A DNA stretch of 64,000 nt from Paracoccus albus. GTDB taxonomy: Bacteria > Pseudomonadota > Alphaproteobacteria > Rhodobacterales > Rhodobacteraceae. The notes under the pieces were generated by a model. That model was not told where the DNA came from. It saw only the letters and a program-made list of their open reading frames with translations, and did not search any database. Position numbers and translations under genes: made by a program. The DNA lies in contig NZ_CP115775.1 in NCBI RefSeq assembly GCF_027913035.1, positions 558,001 to 622,000 of the forward strand, given 5' to 3'. Below are positions 26,870-35,834 of this stretch, piece by piece; position 1 is the first letter of the stretch, and each line of letters opens with the position of its first letter.

Positions 26870-28195
26870 TCAGTGTGAATCGGCTCCGGGCCTGTGGCGC
26901 ATTTCTGCCTGCCCATTCGCCAGTGCGTCATAGGGATCTATCGGTGCCAGCATCATATCGACGACCAGTCGAAGCGCAGGGGCGCGCGATTTCGCGGCGT
27001 AGAAACCACCGGGAATTTGGCTGGTTTCAAGAAGGTAGTCCCGATAACGCCAGTACAGTCGCAAATTTGGCCGCTCCGGTTGCCTGAAGAAATCGGCAAG
27101 GTTCTGCTGAGAAACAAGCTGTGTCTTATCGAACACAGCCCTACCCATGGCTTTCACGGGCAGGCCGCGCCAAAGCGCCTGTTGAGCCGATGTCGAGTTT
27201 ACAGTGATGACAGAACGCGCCTGACCCAGAAGCGGCGCAAGCTTGCCACCCGGTACATGGTGCACCCGGTCCGAAATGCCCAGTTTTTCGGCCTTTTTGA
27301 TGATATCCAGACGCTGTTGAGAGCGACCGTCTTCCAGCGGGTGGGCCTTGAAGGTCAGGTGATGGTGGCGGGGTGCATTGGCGGCAAAGGCTTCCAGCAC
27401 CTCATCGGTGAACTGCCGCATGGTGCGGTAGCTGGAATGGGCGCGGAAGCTGGCGTCATGTTCTAACTGCATCAGGACCAACGAAAACGGATGCCCGCTG
27501 CGCCGGATGCGCGAAGTGACGAAGGTTCGATAGGCAGACAAGAACGGGGCCATTAGCAACCGACGCAGGTTCAGCAGGAACTCCTGCATCACTGATATGT
27601 CGCGATGCGTCCGATAGCCGGGGAACCTACCGTTCGCGACAAGCACCATGAAATGGTAGACGGCACCATAGAATTTGTGCTGGCGCATATCGCCCCAGCG
27701 TGTCGGCGGGCGCGGCACATCGCTTTGGCTGCCGCGCAGAACGGAACGCATTTGGGGGATCGTGATATCCATAAGTCGAGAGTTGCCATTCGTCCCGCCT
27801 CGTTCATAGGTTATCCAGAAGGGGCGAAGGTAGCCTTCCTCGAAGACATGAAGTGTCAGGTCGTTGTCTGCTGCAACCTTACGGGCGGCAGCGTGAACCG
27901 GACGAACATCGCCGTAAAGTACGATGTCGGTCACGCCTTTCTCGTCGATGATCCGGGCCAGATGATCGGGCCATGACTCGGGCCCGTCACGATGCAGAAT
28001 CACACTTTCCATATCCGACCAGAAGAAAGAATCGCCGGCGTTGAAGGCGACACGCCAGACCTTGGCACCTGTTTCGGTCAGCAACTCGCCCAGTCGGCGG
28101 AAGAATGGACCGTGGGGCCCCTGCAGCATCAGGAAAACCCGCTGCTCTGGCGACAAGATGGCGCTAGCGAATTGTTCCTTAGGCGCGATATTCAA
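26870..28195 (-). CDS. kpsS: Capsule polysaccharide export protein KpsS (Kdo transferase)
   Basis: This 441-residue cytosolic protein adds the first Kdo to the lipid anchor of capsule linkers. Recognised segments are FLMLQGPHGPFFRRLGELL near the N-terminus, GVTDIVLYGDVRPVH, LHVFEEGYLRPFWITYE, and the C-terminal LTFKAHPLEDGR and VITVNSTSAQQALWRGLPV, where glycosyltransferase-like nucleotide contacts are expected. It is first in the capsule module and 139 bp divergent from ribE. Length agrees with the family. Confidence 0.9.
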   Translation of the reverse strand: MNIAPKEQFASAILSPEQRVFLMLQGPHGPFFRRLGELLTETGAKVWRVAFNAGDSFFWSDMESVILHRDGPESWPDHLARIIDEKGVTDIVLYGDVRPVHAAARKVAADNDLTLHVFEEGYLRPFWITYERGGTNGNSRLMDITIPQMRSVLRGSQSDVPRPPTRWGDMRQHKFYGAVYHFMVLVANGRFPGYRTHRDISVMQEFLLNLRRLLMAPFLSAYRTFVTSRIRRSGHPFSLVLMQLEHDASFRAHSSYRTMRQFTDEVLEAFAANAPRHHHLTFKAHPLEDGRSQQRLDIIKKAEKLGISDRVHHVPGGKLAPLLGQARSVITVNSTSAQQALWRGLPVKAMGRAVFDKTQLVSQQNLADFFRQPERPNLRLYWRYRDYLLETSQIPGGFYAAKSRAPALRLVVDMMLAPIDPYDALANGQAEMRHRPGADSH

Positions 28196-28334
28196 CGATA
28201 ATCTCTACTTTTCAAAGCCATAGGAGGCGTTTCCCCCATGTAATTTCGCAGGTTCCGGGCTTGTTGAAAAGTGTTTAGTTCATCAATAGCTTGTCGTCTC
28301 AGTTTACATCGCGCCAATTGCTTCAGGAGACGGC

Positions 28335-28928
28335 ATGTTCACGGGCATTATCACCGATATCGGTAAGGTCGCAAAGGTCGAACAGCGCGGCGACATGCGG
28401 GCGCGGATCACGACAGCTTATGACATGTCCAGCGTGGACATGGGTGCCTCTATCGCCTGCAATGGTGTCTGCCTGACCGTCGTGGACAAGGGCGCTGACT
28501 GGTTCGATGTCGATATCTCGGCAGAGACGATCTCCAAAACGAATATCGGACACAATCGCTGGCCCGTGGGAACGCGACTGAATCTGGAAAGGGCGCTGAA
28601 GGTCGGCGATGAACTGGGCGGTCACATCGTATCCGGCCATGTTGATGGGGTGGCAGAGGTGGTCGAGATGCACGATGAAGGCGATAGCCTGCGCCTGACC
28701 TTTGAGGCCCCTGCCGAACTCGCGCGTTTCATCGCGCCCAAGGGATCGGTCGCTCTGAATGGCACTTCACTGACGGTGAACGAGGTCGATGGCAACCGCT
28801 TCGGCGTCAACCTGATACCGCACACACAAGAGGTGACGACTTGGGGAGACGTCAAGCGGGGCGATAAGGTTAACGTGGAGATCGACACGCTGGCGCGCTA
28901 CGTCGCCCGTTTGACAGAGGTTGGATAG
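28335..28928 (+). CDS. ribE: Riboflavin synthase, alpha chain
   Basis: This 197-residue enzyme dismutates two 6,7-dimethyl-8-ribityllumazines to riboflavin. It contains the internal duplication of the family: MFTGIITDIGKV with MGASIACNGVCLTVV in the first lumazine domain and GHIVSGHVDGVAEV with KGSVALNGTSLTVN in the second. The C-terminal trimerisation helix is VNVEIDTLARYVARL. Transfer of ribBA, ribH or nusB from their usual downstream position is likely, since IS3 debris follows immediately. I do not see an FMN riboswitch in the 139-bp upstream gap. Confidence 0.96.
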   Translation: MFTGIITDIGKVAKVEQRGDMRARITTAYDMSSVDMGASIACNGVCLTVVDKGADWFDVDISAETISKTNIGHNRWPVGTRLNLERALKVGDELGGHIVSGHVDGVAEVVEMHDEGDSLRLTFEAPAELARFIAPKGSVALNGTSLTVNEVDGNRFGVNLIPHTQEVTTWGDVKRGDKVNVEIDTLARYVARLTEVG

Positions 28929-28949
28929 CCTGCCGGCAGAAAATACGAA

Positions 28950-29738
28950 ACGTTTTTCGGCCTCGCTGCCACTATGCTCACCTGCCGGCTTTCGTTTTGT
29001 TTGGATTTTTCTCGGATTGGTGGACGGTTATGGGCTCGTTGCGTCCATCTTTCAGCACAGAAGTTGCGATCCACAAGATCACTTGCAGGCCTGTTGCACG
29101 GATCGCGTTCTGTCGTGACGACGAACCTGCGGCGACTTAGGCCTCTGAAGCCCTGCGCCTCCATCAACCGTTCAATGCGGCTTGCGATCGACATGGACGC
29201 ATTCATCAGCCAGTTCAGCATGAATGCGCGGTGCGCCACAGGCTTGCCTTTGATGCCTCATGAATGGTGGCGATCCGGTCGGTCAGCGCATCATCTGCAA
29301 TCTGCCGGGCACTGGGCGAGCGGCTACGAGAGGCATCAGACCGCTGCGGGAGACGCCCAATATGCTTCACATCAACTGGATTGAGTATTCGGCCTGTTTC
29401 GCGGTCATGAAGTTGATGACTTCCGCGATGACACGTCGTCTTGTGCAGATCAGGCCGCGGGCTTTGACAGCAGGCCTGGATCCTTGGCGCAGCTGATTTA
29501 CTTCACGGCGACGTAGATGCAGTTCATCCAACTCCGTGCCCGTCAGACGGTCATCGCGTGCGCCCTCGTCGGCAACGCCCTGTCTGATCCAGTCATGGAT
29601 CGTGGCAGCGAAGGGGTCATATTGCCGCGCCAAGCGTTCAATACTGTGCGAGACTCGCGCCAGCACAACCAATCGCTCCCTGAATTCCACCGGGTAATGG
29701 GTCCTTGCTGCTGGACGACAAACGCTTTTCTGCATCAT
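28950..29738 (-). pseudogene. Degraded IS3-family element (OrfA plus OrfB fragments)
   Basis: On the minus strand, 29738-29367 encodes an OrfA helix-turn-helix with YPVEFRERLVVLARVSHSIE, RLARQYDPFAATIHDWI and DRLTGTELDELHLRR, then a loss of frame. An OrfB start-like FMTAKQAEYSIQLM follows. Further along, 29239-28950 shows the OrfB piece RIERLMEAQGFRGLSRRRF and ASDLVDRNFCAERWTQRA, again with multiple frame breaks between them. The DDE catalytic core is absent. This is an old, dead insertion between ribE and the sulfatase. The 245 bp from 29739 to 29983 show no gene or other feature I can identify. Confidence 0.8.
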
Positions 29739-29983
29739 TGAAAACTGCCCATCAAACCGGCGGAAATCAGCATTAATGTTTTCGGCGCATCTTTCGACGA
29801 TTTGAGAGTAACTATTGGTTGCCAGCGTGTCCTGCGGCCGCGATTTTGCTGTCTATCAATCAGATATGGGGCGGTAACCGTCAGGCTTGAATGCTCTGCC
29901 GAGCTTTGGAAGTGACAATTAGTGTCTGCCAGAGCCCTCGGTCATATACTAATGCCATACATGGGCTGTCGTCATTTCATCAC

Positions 29984-31468
29984 TCAGTAATTCCCCGTCC
30001 GCTTGATGCCCGCATCGCTGGTTGCCATTACCGCGTCGAGGTGTTGTTTCAGAAGCCTGATCTGTTCTTGCTCAAAGCCGGGCTGGCCCCAGAGTGATGT
30101 GAACTCTCCGGGGTCTTCTTTCAGATCGAATATCTCGGCCTTGCCCGCGTCGTGATACATGCAGGTCTTGTAGCGGCCGTCAAAGACCATCGTGGCGTGA
30201 CTTTGATGCGGCATGCCGGCAAGTGCCTCGTTAAACTCGCAGACGACGTGGGGTTTGTGCGTGAGCGTCTGCCCACGCAGCATCGACACCAGCGATTTAC
30301 CCTGCATGTTTTCGGGGATTTCGACCTTGGCGATTTCCAGGATTGTCGGTGCGAGATCGATCAGTTCCACAAGCGCATCCGTTCGGCTGCCGGGTTTGGT
30401 CACGCCGGGCCATTTGATGATAAGCGGCACATGGACCAGCCCTTCGAAGAAGCGGCAGCCCTTATACAGCATGCCGTGATCGCCCATCATTTCTCCATGA
30501 TCCGAGGTGAAGATGACGATGGTGTTCTCAGCTTGGCCCGTGCGTTCCAGTGCGTTCAGAACGGCGCCGACACGGTCATCGATCATCTCGATCATTGCGT
30601 AATAGCAAGCCTTGACGTAGCGCGCGTCATAAGTGTCGGGTGGGAAGTCAAACAGGTTGCGCTTTTCCAGCGGTATGGCGGACTGGTCTATATCATCCGC
30701 CGGGTCATAATGCCGGACGTCCTGGATTTTCTTCCATTGCTGGTCAATGTCCCAGAACCCCTCCTGCCGGTCGGCATCACTTTCGCGATACAGCGGTAGC
30801 GGCATATCCGCGGGATCATAGCGATCCAGAAACTCTTTCGGTGGGAAGAAGGGCGGGTGCGGATCAACGGCATTAAGATTCATAAACCATGGTGCATCGT
30901 GCTTTTTTTCGATGAAAGCGGTCGCGCGTTCGCCCCACCAGGTCGCCTGCTGCATTTCCATCGGGAAGCCCTCGCCATAGTCGCGGGGCGAGGATTGCAG
31001 CAATTCAGGATAAAGCTTCAGCGGATCCGCTACTGCGTGCTTCTCTTTCAGCCATTCATCATAGGCACGCCCGATTGGCCAGCAGTCGCAAAGCTCTGCG
31101 TGATCATAGCCGTCCTCAGGGATCAATTCGATTCTGTCCTCAGAGCGGGACAGGTGATGCTTGCCCAGAAGGCAGGTGTGATAATCGGTATTGTCTTTCA
31201 GTATCCGCGGCAGGATACGCTCTGCGGCGGGGAAATGATCGTTACCGTTGCGATGGACGTGGTGCGAGGCCGGATAGCGCCCGGTCATGAAAGACGCGCG
31301 GCTTGGCGTGCAGATTGGTGCCTGACAATAGGTGTTCATGAACGACATGCCCTCTTGGGCGAGGCGGTCCAGATTGGGCGTGTTGATTGCCGAGTTTCCA
31401 TGCGCGGCGATTGTGTCGTAGCGCTGCTGATCCGTCGTGATCCAGAGAATGTTGGGGGGCGTCGTCAT
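29984..31468 (-). CDS. Sulfatase, type I formylglycine-dependent, cytosolic
   Basis: This roughly 494-residue arylsulfatase/choline-sulfatase-type hydrolase cleaves sulfate esters. The formylglycine site is C53 in PICTPSRASF (C-x-P-S-R). Metal ligands are D13 in ITTDQQR and the FTSDHGEMMGDHG segment. LLGKHHLS holds a conserved lysine. There is no signal peptide, so it acts in the cytosol after uptake. Start ATG 31468 (MTTPPNILW) is preferred over GTG 31504. It lies downstream of the BtpA/SgcQ gene on the same strand, and a maturase for formylglycine is not in the window. Confidence 0.9.
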   Translation of the reverse strand: MTTPPNILWITTDQQRYDTIAAHGNSAINTPNLDRLAQEGMSFMNTYCQAPICTPSRASFMTGRYPASHHVHRNGNDHFPAAERILPRILKDNTDYHTCLLGKHHLSRSEDRIELIPEDGYDHAELCDCWPIGRAYDEWLKEKHAVADPLKLYPELLQSSPRDYGEGFPMEMQQATWWGERATAFIEKKHDAPWFMNLNAVDPHPPFFPPKEFLDRYDPADMPLPLYRESDADRQEGFWDIDQQWKKIQDVRHYDPADDIDQSAIPLEKRNLFDFPPDTYDARYVKACYYAMIEMIDDRVGAVLNALERTGQAENTIVIFTSDHGEMMGDHGMLYKGCRFFEGLVHVPLIIKWPGVTKPGSRTDALVELIDLAPTILEIAKVEIPENMQGKSLVSMLRGQTLTHKPHVVCEFNEALAGMPHQSHATMVFDGRYKTCMYHDAGKAEIFDLKEDPGEFTSLWGQPGFEQEQIRLLKQHLDAVMATSDAGIKRTGNY

Positions 31469-31543
31469 CTCGCATCCATTAATATCGCAACTGGCGGAGG
31501 CCACCCCAAAAAAGGCGCCTCCGCGGACAGGAATAATTGGCTC

Positions 31544-32341
31544 TTAGCGGACGGAGTTCACCACTTCCATGAAGCGCTTAACACGGTCGCCGTCGACCGC
31601 ATTCCATGTGTCGCCGTCGATTTTGAAGTGAGTGCCGATGATGCAGCCCGAGGCGACTGACAGCACGTCTTTGATATTGTTGATGTTCACACCGGTATTG
31701 GCAAAGACCGGAACCAGATCGCCGACCGTTTCGGCGACCTTGCGCAGGTCTGAACTGTTGGCGGGCTGGCCCGTGATAGGACCGGAGACGAGGATTGCGT
31801 CGGCAAGCGAGGAAAAGATCGCAGATTTCGCGCGCAGTTCGATGGGGCGCTGATCCAGCGAATGGGCGAATTCGGCGTTGATGTTGAAGAACAGTTTAAG
31901 GTCTTTCTGGCCGAGATTACGCTTTAGCCGGGCAGGGGTCGCCGCGTCGGGCGCCCAAACCCCCATATCAGAGGCGAACACACCCGTGAATATCTCGCGC
32001 ACCCATTTCGCGCCGGTTGCATTGGCGACGGCCACCGAAGCGGTCGGATCCCAAAGGTAGTTGACGCCGAACGGCACCTTCAGGTGCGGTTTGCAGGCGG
32101 TGATGACCGCGGTGTAGGCGGCAATCGATTCGGGCGTCGCTTTCAGCAGGTATGGGCGGTCGTTTTCATTGCCGAACATGATTGCGTCAACGCCGCCATC
32201 CTGAAGCTTCTCGATATCCGAGATGGCGTTCTCGACAAGTTTGTCCATACCGCCATCGGCATCATAGAGCGGCGCGCCGGGAAGGGCGCCGATGTGACAC
32301 ATGGCGATGACGGCCTTGTCGGATTTGAGGAAATCGAACAT
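31544..32341 (-). CDS. BtpA/SgcQ family TIM-barrel protein
   Basis: This 265-residue protein is of the BtpA family (SgcQ in sugar operons, BtpA in cyanobacteria). Family-typical segments are IAMCHIGALPGAPLYD near the N-terminus, DGGVDAIMFGNENDRPYL, VPFGVNYLWDP and FANTGVNINNIKDVL. The fold is a phosphate-binding barrel resembling tryptophan-synthase-like or aldolase-like enzymes. Its function in sugar operons is not well defined, perhaps an isomerase or aldolase. Start 32341 is chosen with GGAG nine bases upstream. Divergent from the sugar importer, with the sulfatase downstream. Confidence 0.85.
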   Translation of the reverse strand: MFDFLKSDKAVIAMCHIGALPGAPLYDADGGMDKLVENAISDIEKLQDGGVDAIMFGNENDRPYLLKATPESIAAYTAVITACKPHLKVPFGVNYLWDPTASVAVANATGAKWVREIFTGVFASDMGVWAPDAATPARLKRNLGQKDLKLFFNINAEFAHSLDQRPIELRAKSAIFSSLADAILVSGPITGQPANSSDLRKVAETVGDLVPVFANTGVNINNIKDVLSVASGCIIGTHFKIDGDTWNAVDGDRVKRFMEVVNSVR

Positions 32342-32355
32342 GAGGAGCGGCTCCA

Positions 32356-32375
32356 GTTTGTTTGATAATGTTTGA
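32356..32375 (-). promoter_or_regulatory. Candidate DeoR operator, motif AAACA-N7-ACAAA (copy 1)
   Basis: On the minus strand the sequence is TCAAACATTATCAAACAAAC, just upstream of the BtpA/SgcQ start. The same spaced repeat (AAACA, seven bases, ACAAA) recurs at 41428-41447 and 43054-43073, upstream of the SDR and the second importer. All three lie around the DeoR gene at 40610, so a shared regulator is likely. Confidence 0.5.
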
Positions 32376-32442
32376 TTTGGCAAAGAATTGCACATAATTC
32401 AGCCAATGGTCAACACATAATGATCGATTTCCATGTATATTA

Positions 32443-32453
32443 GTTCATATATG
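32443..32453 (+). promoter_or_regulatory. Shared 11-mer upstream of sugar importer
   Basis: GTTCATATATG occurs here, 108 bp before the binding-protein gene, and again at 43086-43096, 70 bp before the second binding-protein gene. It may be a promoter -10 region or a second binding site. Chance is not excluded. Confidence 0.3.
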
Positions 32454-32561
32454 GTGATTAATGTTTGCAATCAGGGTCTTTTGCGTTTAGAAATGTTTGA
32501 CATGTCGCCCGACGGCATCGCATGCGCAAGGGCGCCGACAGCAGACTTCAGGGAGGAAGAT

Positions 32562-33929
32562 GTGAACAAGGTAAAAACATCAGCGGAGGACGTGCTTCTG
32601 GCGCGGCGTCATTTCCTGGGTGCGGCAGCCGCTGCGGCCGCGCTAGGCGCGGGATTGGTTCCGCGCGGTGCATTCGCGCAGGAGGGCGCATGGTCGCTTC
32701 GGCCCGGCTCGGAGGTTGACAGAATCAACTTCGTGGTCTGGCAGTTCGGAAACATCTACGACGAGATAGCCGCGCAATTTGAAGCGGACTGGGGTGTTCC
32801 GGTAGAGAAGATCATCGAGCCCAACATTGATCCCCAGATCGCCAAGCTGACATCCATGTATGCGGCGGGCGAAGATATCGATGTGCTGGTCTCGCCGCTG
32901 CAAACGATGGCCAGCTATATCGACCAGGGCATTGCCGCGCCACTGGATGGGTTGCCGGGACTGGAAGACTATGCTGCTGACATGACGCCGCTGGCCCGCA
33001 GCATCGCAACCCGCGACGATCAGATCTGGGGTCTGCCCTATCTGTCGATCGCCTGGAATTTCATCTATAACAGCGAGCTTCTGGAAAAGGCCGGATTCGC
33101 GGATAAGCCCTTCACAAGCTGGGAAGAACTGACCGAGCAATGCCTCAAGGCGAAGGCGGATGGCGTGTCGAACTATCCGCTGCTCTGGGTTGCGGGTGCT
33201 GCGTTCGATCCTCTGCCGGGAACATGGTTCGCGCAGGTCGCCAATCGCGGCGGGCGGGTTTTTGCGCCAGATATGACACCAGAGCTTGGTCCGGGTTCGG
33301 TCGCGCGCGAAGCACTGCAATACTTTCAGGACAGCTTCCTCAAGCACGAGATCGCCGATCCCGACTCGCTGAACCTGAAATTCCTGCCGGCGGTCAAGGT
33401 GTTCAACACCGGCAACCACATCTATCTGGGCGCGCTGCATAACTATTACATGAACTTGGTCAATGATCCGGCGCAGTCACCCATTGCCGGCAAGGGGCGC
33501 ATCCACCCTCTCCCGGGCGACGGCAAGACGCTGGCTGTAACATGGTATTACATGCTGTCCGAGGCGACGCGGGACCGTGAATGGGCGTGGAAACTGCTGC
33601 AGTATCTGGGCGGCAAAACCAAGGATGGTGCCTACACCCAGGCCCTGAAGCTGGCAAAGGATTCGATGCTGGCGCCCGGTTACAGCTCGGTCATGAACAG
33701 CCCCGAGCTGCGCGAGGTCTGGTCGCAGCGGGTGGATGTCGACGCGATGCTGGGCATTTTCGACAAGGCCGTTCCCTATACCGACGTCGTGCCCGCCGTA
33801 AATGAGCCTTGGTATCCCCAGTGGAACGAAATGCTGAATGTCGAACTGACGGCATGTCTGCGCGGTCAGATCACCGCGGACGAGGCTTGCGACAACATGG
33901 TCGCCAATATCGACAGAGCGAAAAGCTAA
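32562..33929 (+). CDS. Sugar ABC transporter substrate-binding protein (Tat signal)
   Basis: This roughly 455-residue extracytoplasmic solute-binding protein (family 1) starts at GTG 32562, placed six bases after AGGGAGGAAG. The twin-arginine signal is RRHFLGAAAAAAALGAG, cleaved near AFA-QEG. The mature part has the usual two-lobe pattern, with EADWGVPVEKI and VYG-like loops. The frame upstream to 32433 is open but lacks a ribosome-binding site. A hairpin follows the gene, then two permeases and an ATPase. It probably brings an oligosaccharide, polyol or modified sugar into the cell. Confidence 0.9.
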   Translation: MNKVKTSAEDVLLARRHFLGAAAAAAALGAGLVPRGAFAQEGAWSLRPGSEVDRINFVVWQFGNIYDEIAAQFEADWGVPVEKIIEPNIDPQIAKLTSMYAAGEDIDVLVSPLQTMASYIDQGIAAPLDGLPGLEDYAADMTPLARSIATRDDQIWGLPYLSIAWNFIYNSELLEKAGFADKPFTSWEELTEQCLKAKADGVSNYPLLWVAGAAFDPLPGTWFAQVANRGGRVFAPDMTPELGPGSVAREALQYFQDSFLKHEIADPDSLNLKFLPAVKVFNTGNHIYLGALHNYYMNLVNDPAQSPIAGKGRIHPLPGDGKTLAVTWYYMLSEATRDREWAWKLLQYLGGKTKDGAYTQALKLAKDSMLAPGYSSVMNSPELREVWSQRVDVDAMLGIFDKAVPYTDVVPAVNEPWYPQWNEMLNVELTACLRGQITADEACDNMVANIDRAKS

Positions 33930-33935
33930 GGGTTG

Positions 33936-33963
33936 GGGCCGCGCCCCTGACCTGGCGCGGCCC
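33936..33963 (+). terminator. Hairpin between binding protein and permease genes
   Basis: GGGCCGCGCC (33936-33945) pairs perfectly with GGCGCGGCCC (33954-33963), with an 8-base loop and only three Ts after. Hairpins in this position normally partially terminate transcription or stabilise the mRNA so that the binding protein exceeds the membrane subunits. Confidence 0.6.
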
Positions 33964-33992
33964 TTTCCGAACCGCTTTCACTGGAGTTCAAG

Positions 33993-34940
33993 ATGACCAT
34001 CCGGAACGCCGGCGCCCCCAAACAAGGGGTTGTCAGCCGTTTACTGAAGAAAGAGGCCTCGCCCGGGCGTTTGGCCTTTGGCATGAACTTGCCGTCCATG
34101 ATAATTTTTGCCGTCATTCTGGCATATCCGATTTTCTTCGCAGGCTACCTTTCCTTCCACGATGTCGGCGTGCGCGAACTGCGCAGCGGCGAATACCCAT
34201 GGGCAGGCTGGGGCAATTATGCAAAGCTTTTCGACGACCCGGTATTCTGGAAAGCGCTACGCACAACGTTTCTTTTCGTCTTCGTGTCAGTGATCCTTGA
34301 GGTCGTGATCGGCCTGCTGATCGCATTGGTCATCAGCAACAGTAACGTCCGACTGTCAAAGGTGACCAAGTTCCTGATCCTTGTTCCGTGGGCTGTGCCG
34401 CCGATCGTCAACGGCTTCCTTTGGTCCTTCATTTTCAACACGCAGTTCGGATATCTGAACCGGGTGCTGTATAACCTCGGCTTTATCGACCAATATGTGA
34501 ACTGGCTGGGCAATACCGAAACGGCCTTCATGGCGGTGGTCATTTCCTATGTCTGGCGCACAACGCCGTTCAATATCCTGCTGTATCATGCCGCACTGCA
34601 AGGCATCCCCGATCATCTTTATGAAGCAGCCGAGCTGGACGGCGCCAGTGCCTGGCGTAAATTCCGCTATATAACCTTGCCACTGCTGCGGCCGGTCCTC
34701 GCGGTGACGCTGATCCTGCGGACGACCTTCGCCTTCATGGTATTCGATGAAATCTTTGCGATCACACAGGGCGGGCCCGGTGACGATACATGGGTCGCTG
34801 CCTGGTATACCTACAAGACCGCGTTTCAGCCGCCATTTGATATCGGCGTGGGCTCGGCCTCGGCCTATGTGCTGGCGTTGATCGTGGGGCTGATTGCGAT
34901 CTTCTATATCAAATTCGTCTACAAGAAGGTGGAGTACTGA
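33993..34940 (+). CDS. Sugar ABC transporter permease 1 (MalF type)
   Basis: This 315-residue inner-membrane permease has about six membrane segments. The permease coupling motif is EAAELDGASAWRKFRYITLPLL near residue 210-230, where AAELDGA is the EAA signature contacting the ATPase. Segments NLPSMIIFAVILAYPIFFAGYL and LILVPWAVPPIVNGFLWSFIF are hydrophobic. The gene starts 63 bp after the binding protein and is 3 bp from the next permease. Confidence 0.92.
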   Translation: MTIRNAGAPKQGVVSRLLKKEASPGRLAFGMNLPSMIIFAVILAYPIFFAGYLSFHDVGVRELRSGEYPWAGWGNYAKLFDDPVFWKALRTTFLFVFVSVILEVVIGLLIALVISNSNVRLSKVTKFLILVPWAVPPIVNGFLWSFIFNTQFGYLNRVLYNLGFIDQYVNWLGNTETAFMAVVISYVWRTTPFNILLYHAALQGIPDHLYEAAELDGASAWRKFRYITLPLLRPVLAVTLILRTTFAFMVFDEIFAITQGGPGDDTWVAAWYTYKTAFQPPFDIGVGSASAYVLALIVGLIAIFYIKFVYKKVEY

Positions 34941-34943
34941 GCC

Positions 34944-35831
34944 ATGCGCAAGATGACGCTTCGTACCCGCATCCTGATGAATCTGGCGAATCTCGCCTGT
35001 ATTGCCTTTCTCATCCTGCCGCTGGTGCCCGTCGTTCTGGGTGCGTTCCAGAGTGAGCGTGGATTGCAGGCGGATGTGCATGCATTGCTGCCGGTGGAAT
35101 ACACGCTGGACAACTTCCGACTGATCCTGTCCGGAGGCACCAATAAGGGTACGCTGTTTCAGGACATCAGCTATCTGCCGAATTCGGTCACCTGGTTTCC
35201 GAACGCTTTCCTGAACTCCGTGATCGTCGGCGCCGGTGTGACGTTTGGCGTGCTCGTTCTGGCCAGCCTGACCGCGTTTACCGTGACGCGGCTGCACGTG
35301 CGCTGGACCGGCTGGCTGATGCAGATCAACATGATCAGCCGGATGGTGCCGCTGATCGTGCTGATGGTGCCGCTTTTCGTGGTTCTGCGTGGCTTCGGCC
35401 TGCTGAATTCGCTGACCGGGCTGATTATCACCGAAATCGGGCTGCTTTTGCCCTATGCGATCATCATCCTTGTCCCCTACTTCCAACAATTGCCGAAAGA
35501 GCTGGAAGAATCCGCGCGTCTTGACGGCTGCACACGGTTCACGGCGTTCTTCCGTATCCTGCTGCCGCTTTGCAAGCCAGCATTGGCGGCAACCGGTGTC
35601 ATCATGTTCATCATCTCGTGGCATGAGCTGCTGATTGCGCTGATTATCGTCGCAAAACCCGAGGTGATGACCGTTCCGGTGGTTCTGGCCGGCCTCGTTT
35701 CGGACCACTTCGTCTTCTTTACCGTAATGATGGCAATCTGCCTTATCGGCCTGCTGCCGACGCTGGCGCTTGTCCTTTTGTTGCAGAAATACCTGGTCAA
35801 GGGCCTGACGGCCGGCGCCGTGAAAGGATAA
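34944..35831 (+). CDS. Sugar ABC transporter permease 2 (MalG type)
   Basis: This 295-residue partner permease has six membrane segments. The EAA-like coupling loop is KELEESARLDGCTRFTAFFR near residues 185-204, followed by ILLPLCKPALAATGVIMFI. The C-terminus VLLLQKYLVKGLTAGAVKG is typical of the MalG group. It overlaps neither neighbour but is three bases from each, which indicates a tight operon. Confidence 0.92.
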   Translation: MRKMTLRTRILMNLANLACIAFLILPLVPVVLGAFQSERGLQADVHALLPVEYTLDNFRLILSGGTNKGTLFQDISYLPNSVTWFPNAFLNSVIVGAGVTFGVLVLASLTAFTVTRLHVRWTGWLMQINMISRMVPLIVLMVPLFVVLRGFGLLNSLTGLIITEIGLLLPYAIIILVPYFQQLPKELEESARLDGCTRFTAFFRILLPLCKPALAATGVIMFIISWHELLIALIIVAKPEVMTVPVVLAGLVSDHFVFFTVMMAICLIGLLPTLALVLLLQKYLVKGLTAGAVKG

Positions 35832-35834
35832 CCG

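Noticed and set aside
28196..28334. Possible FMN riboswitch before ribE
   Set aside because: The conserved FMN aptamer motifs were not found in the 139-bp gap.
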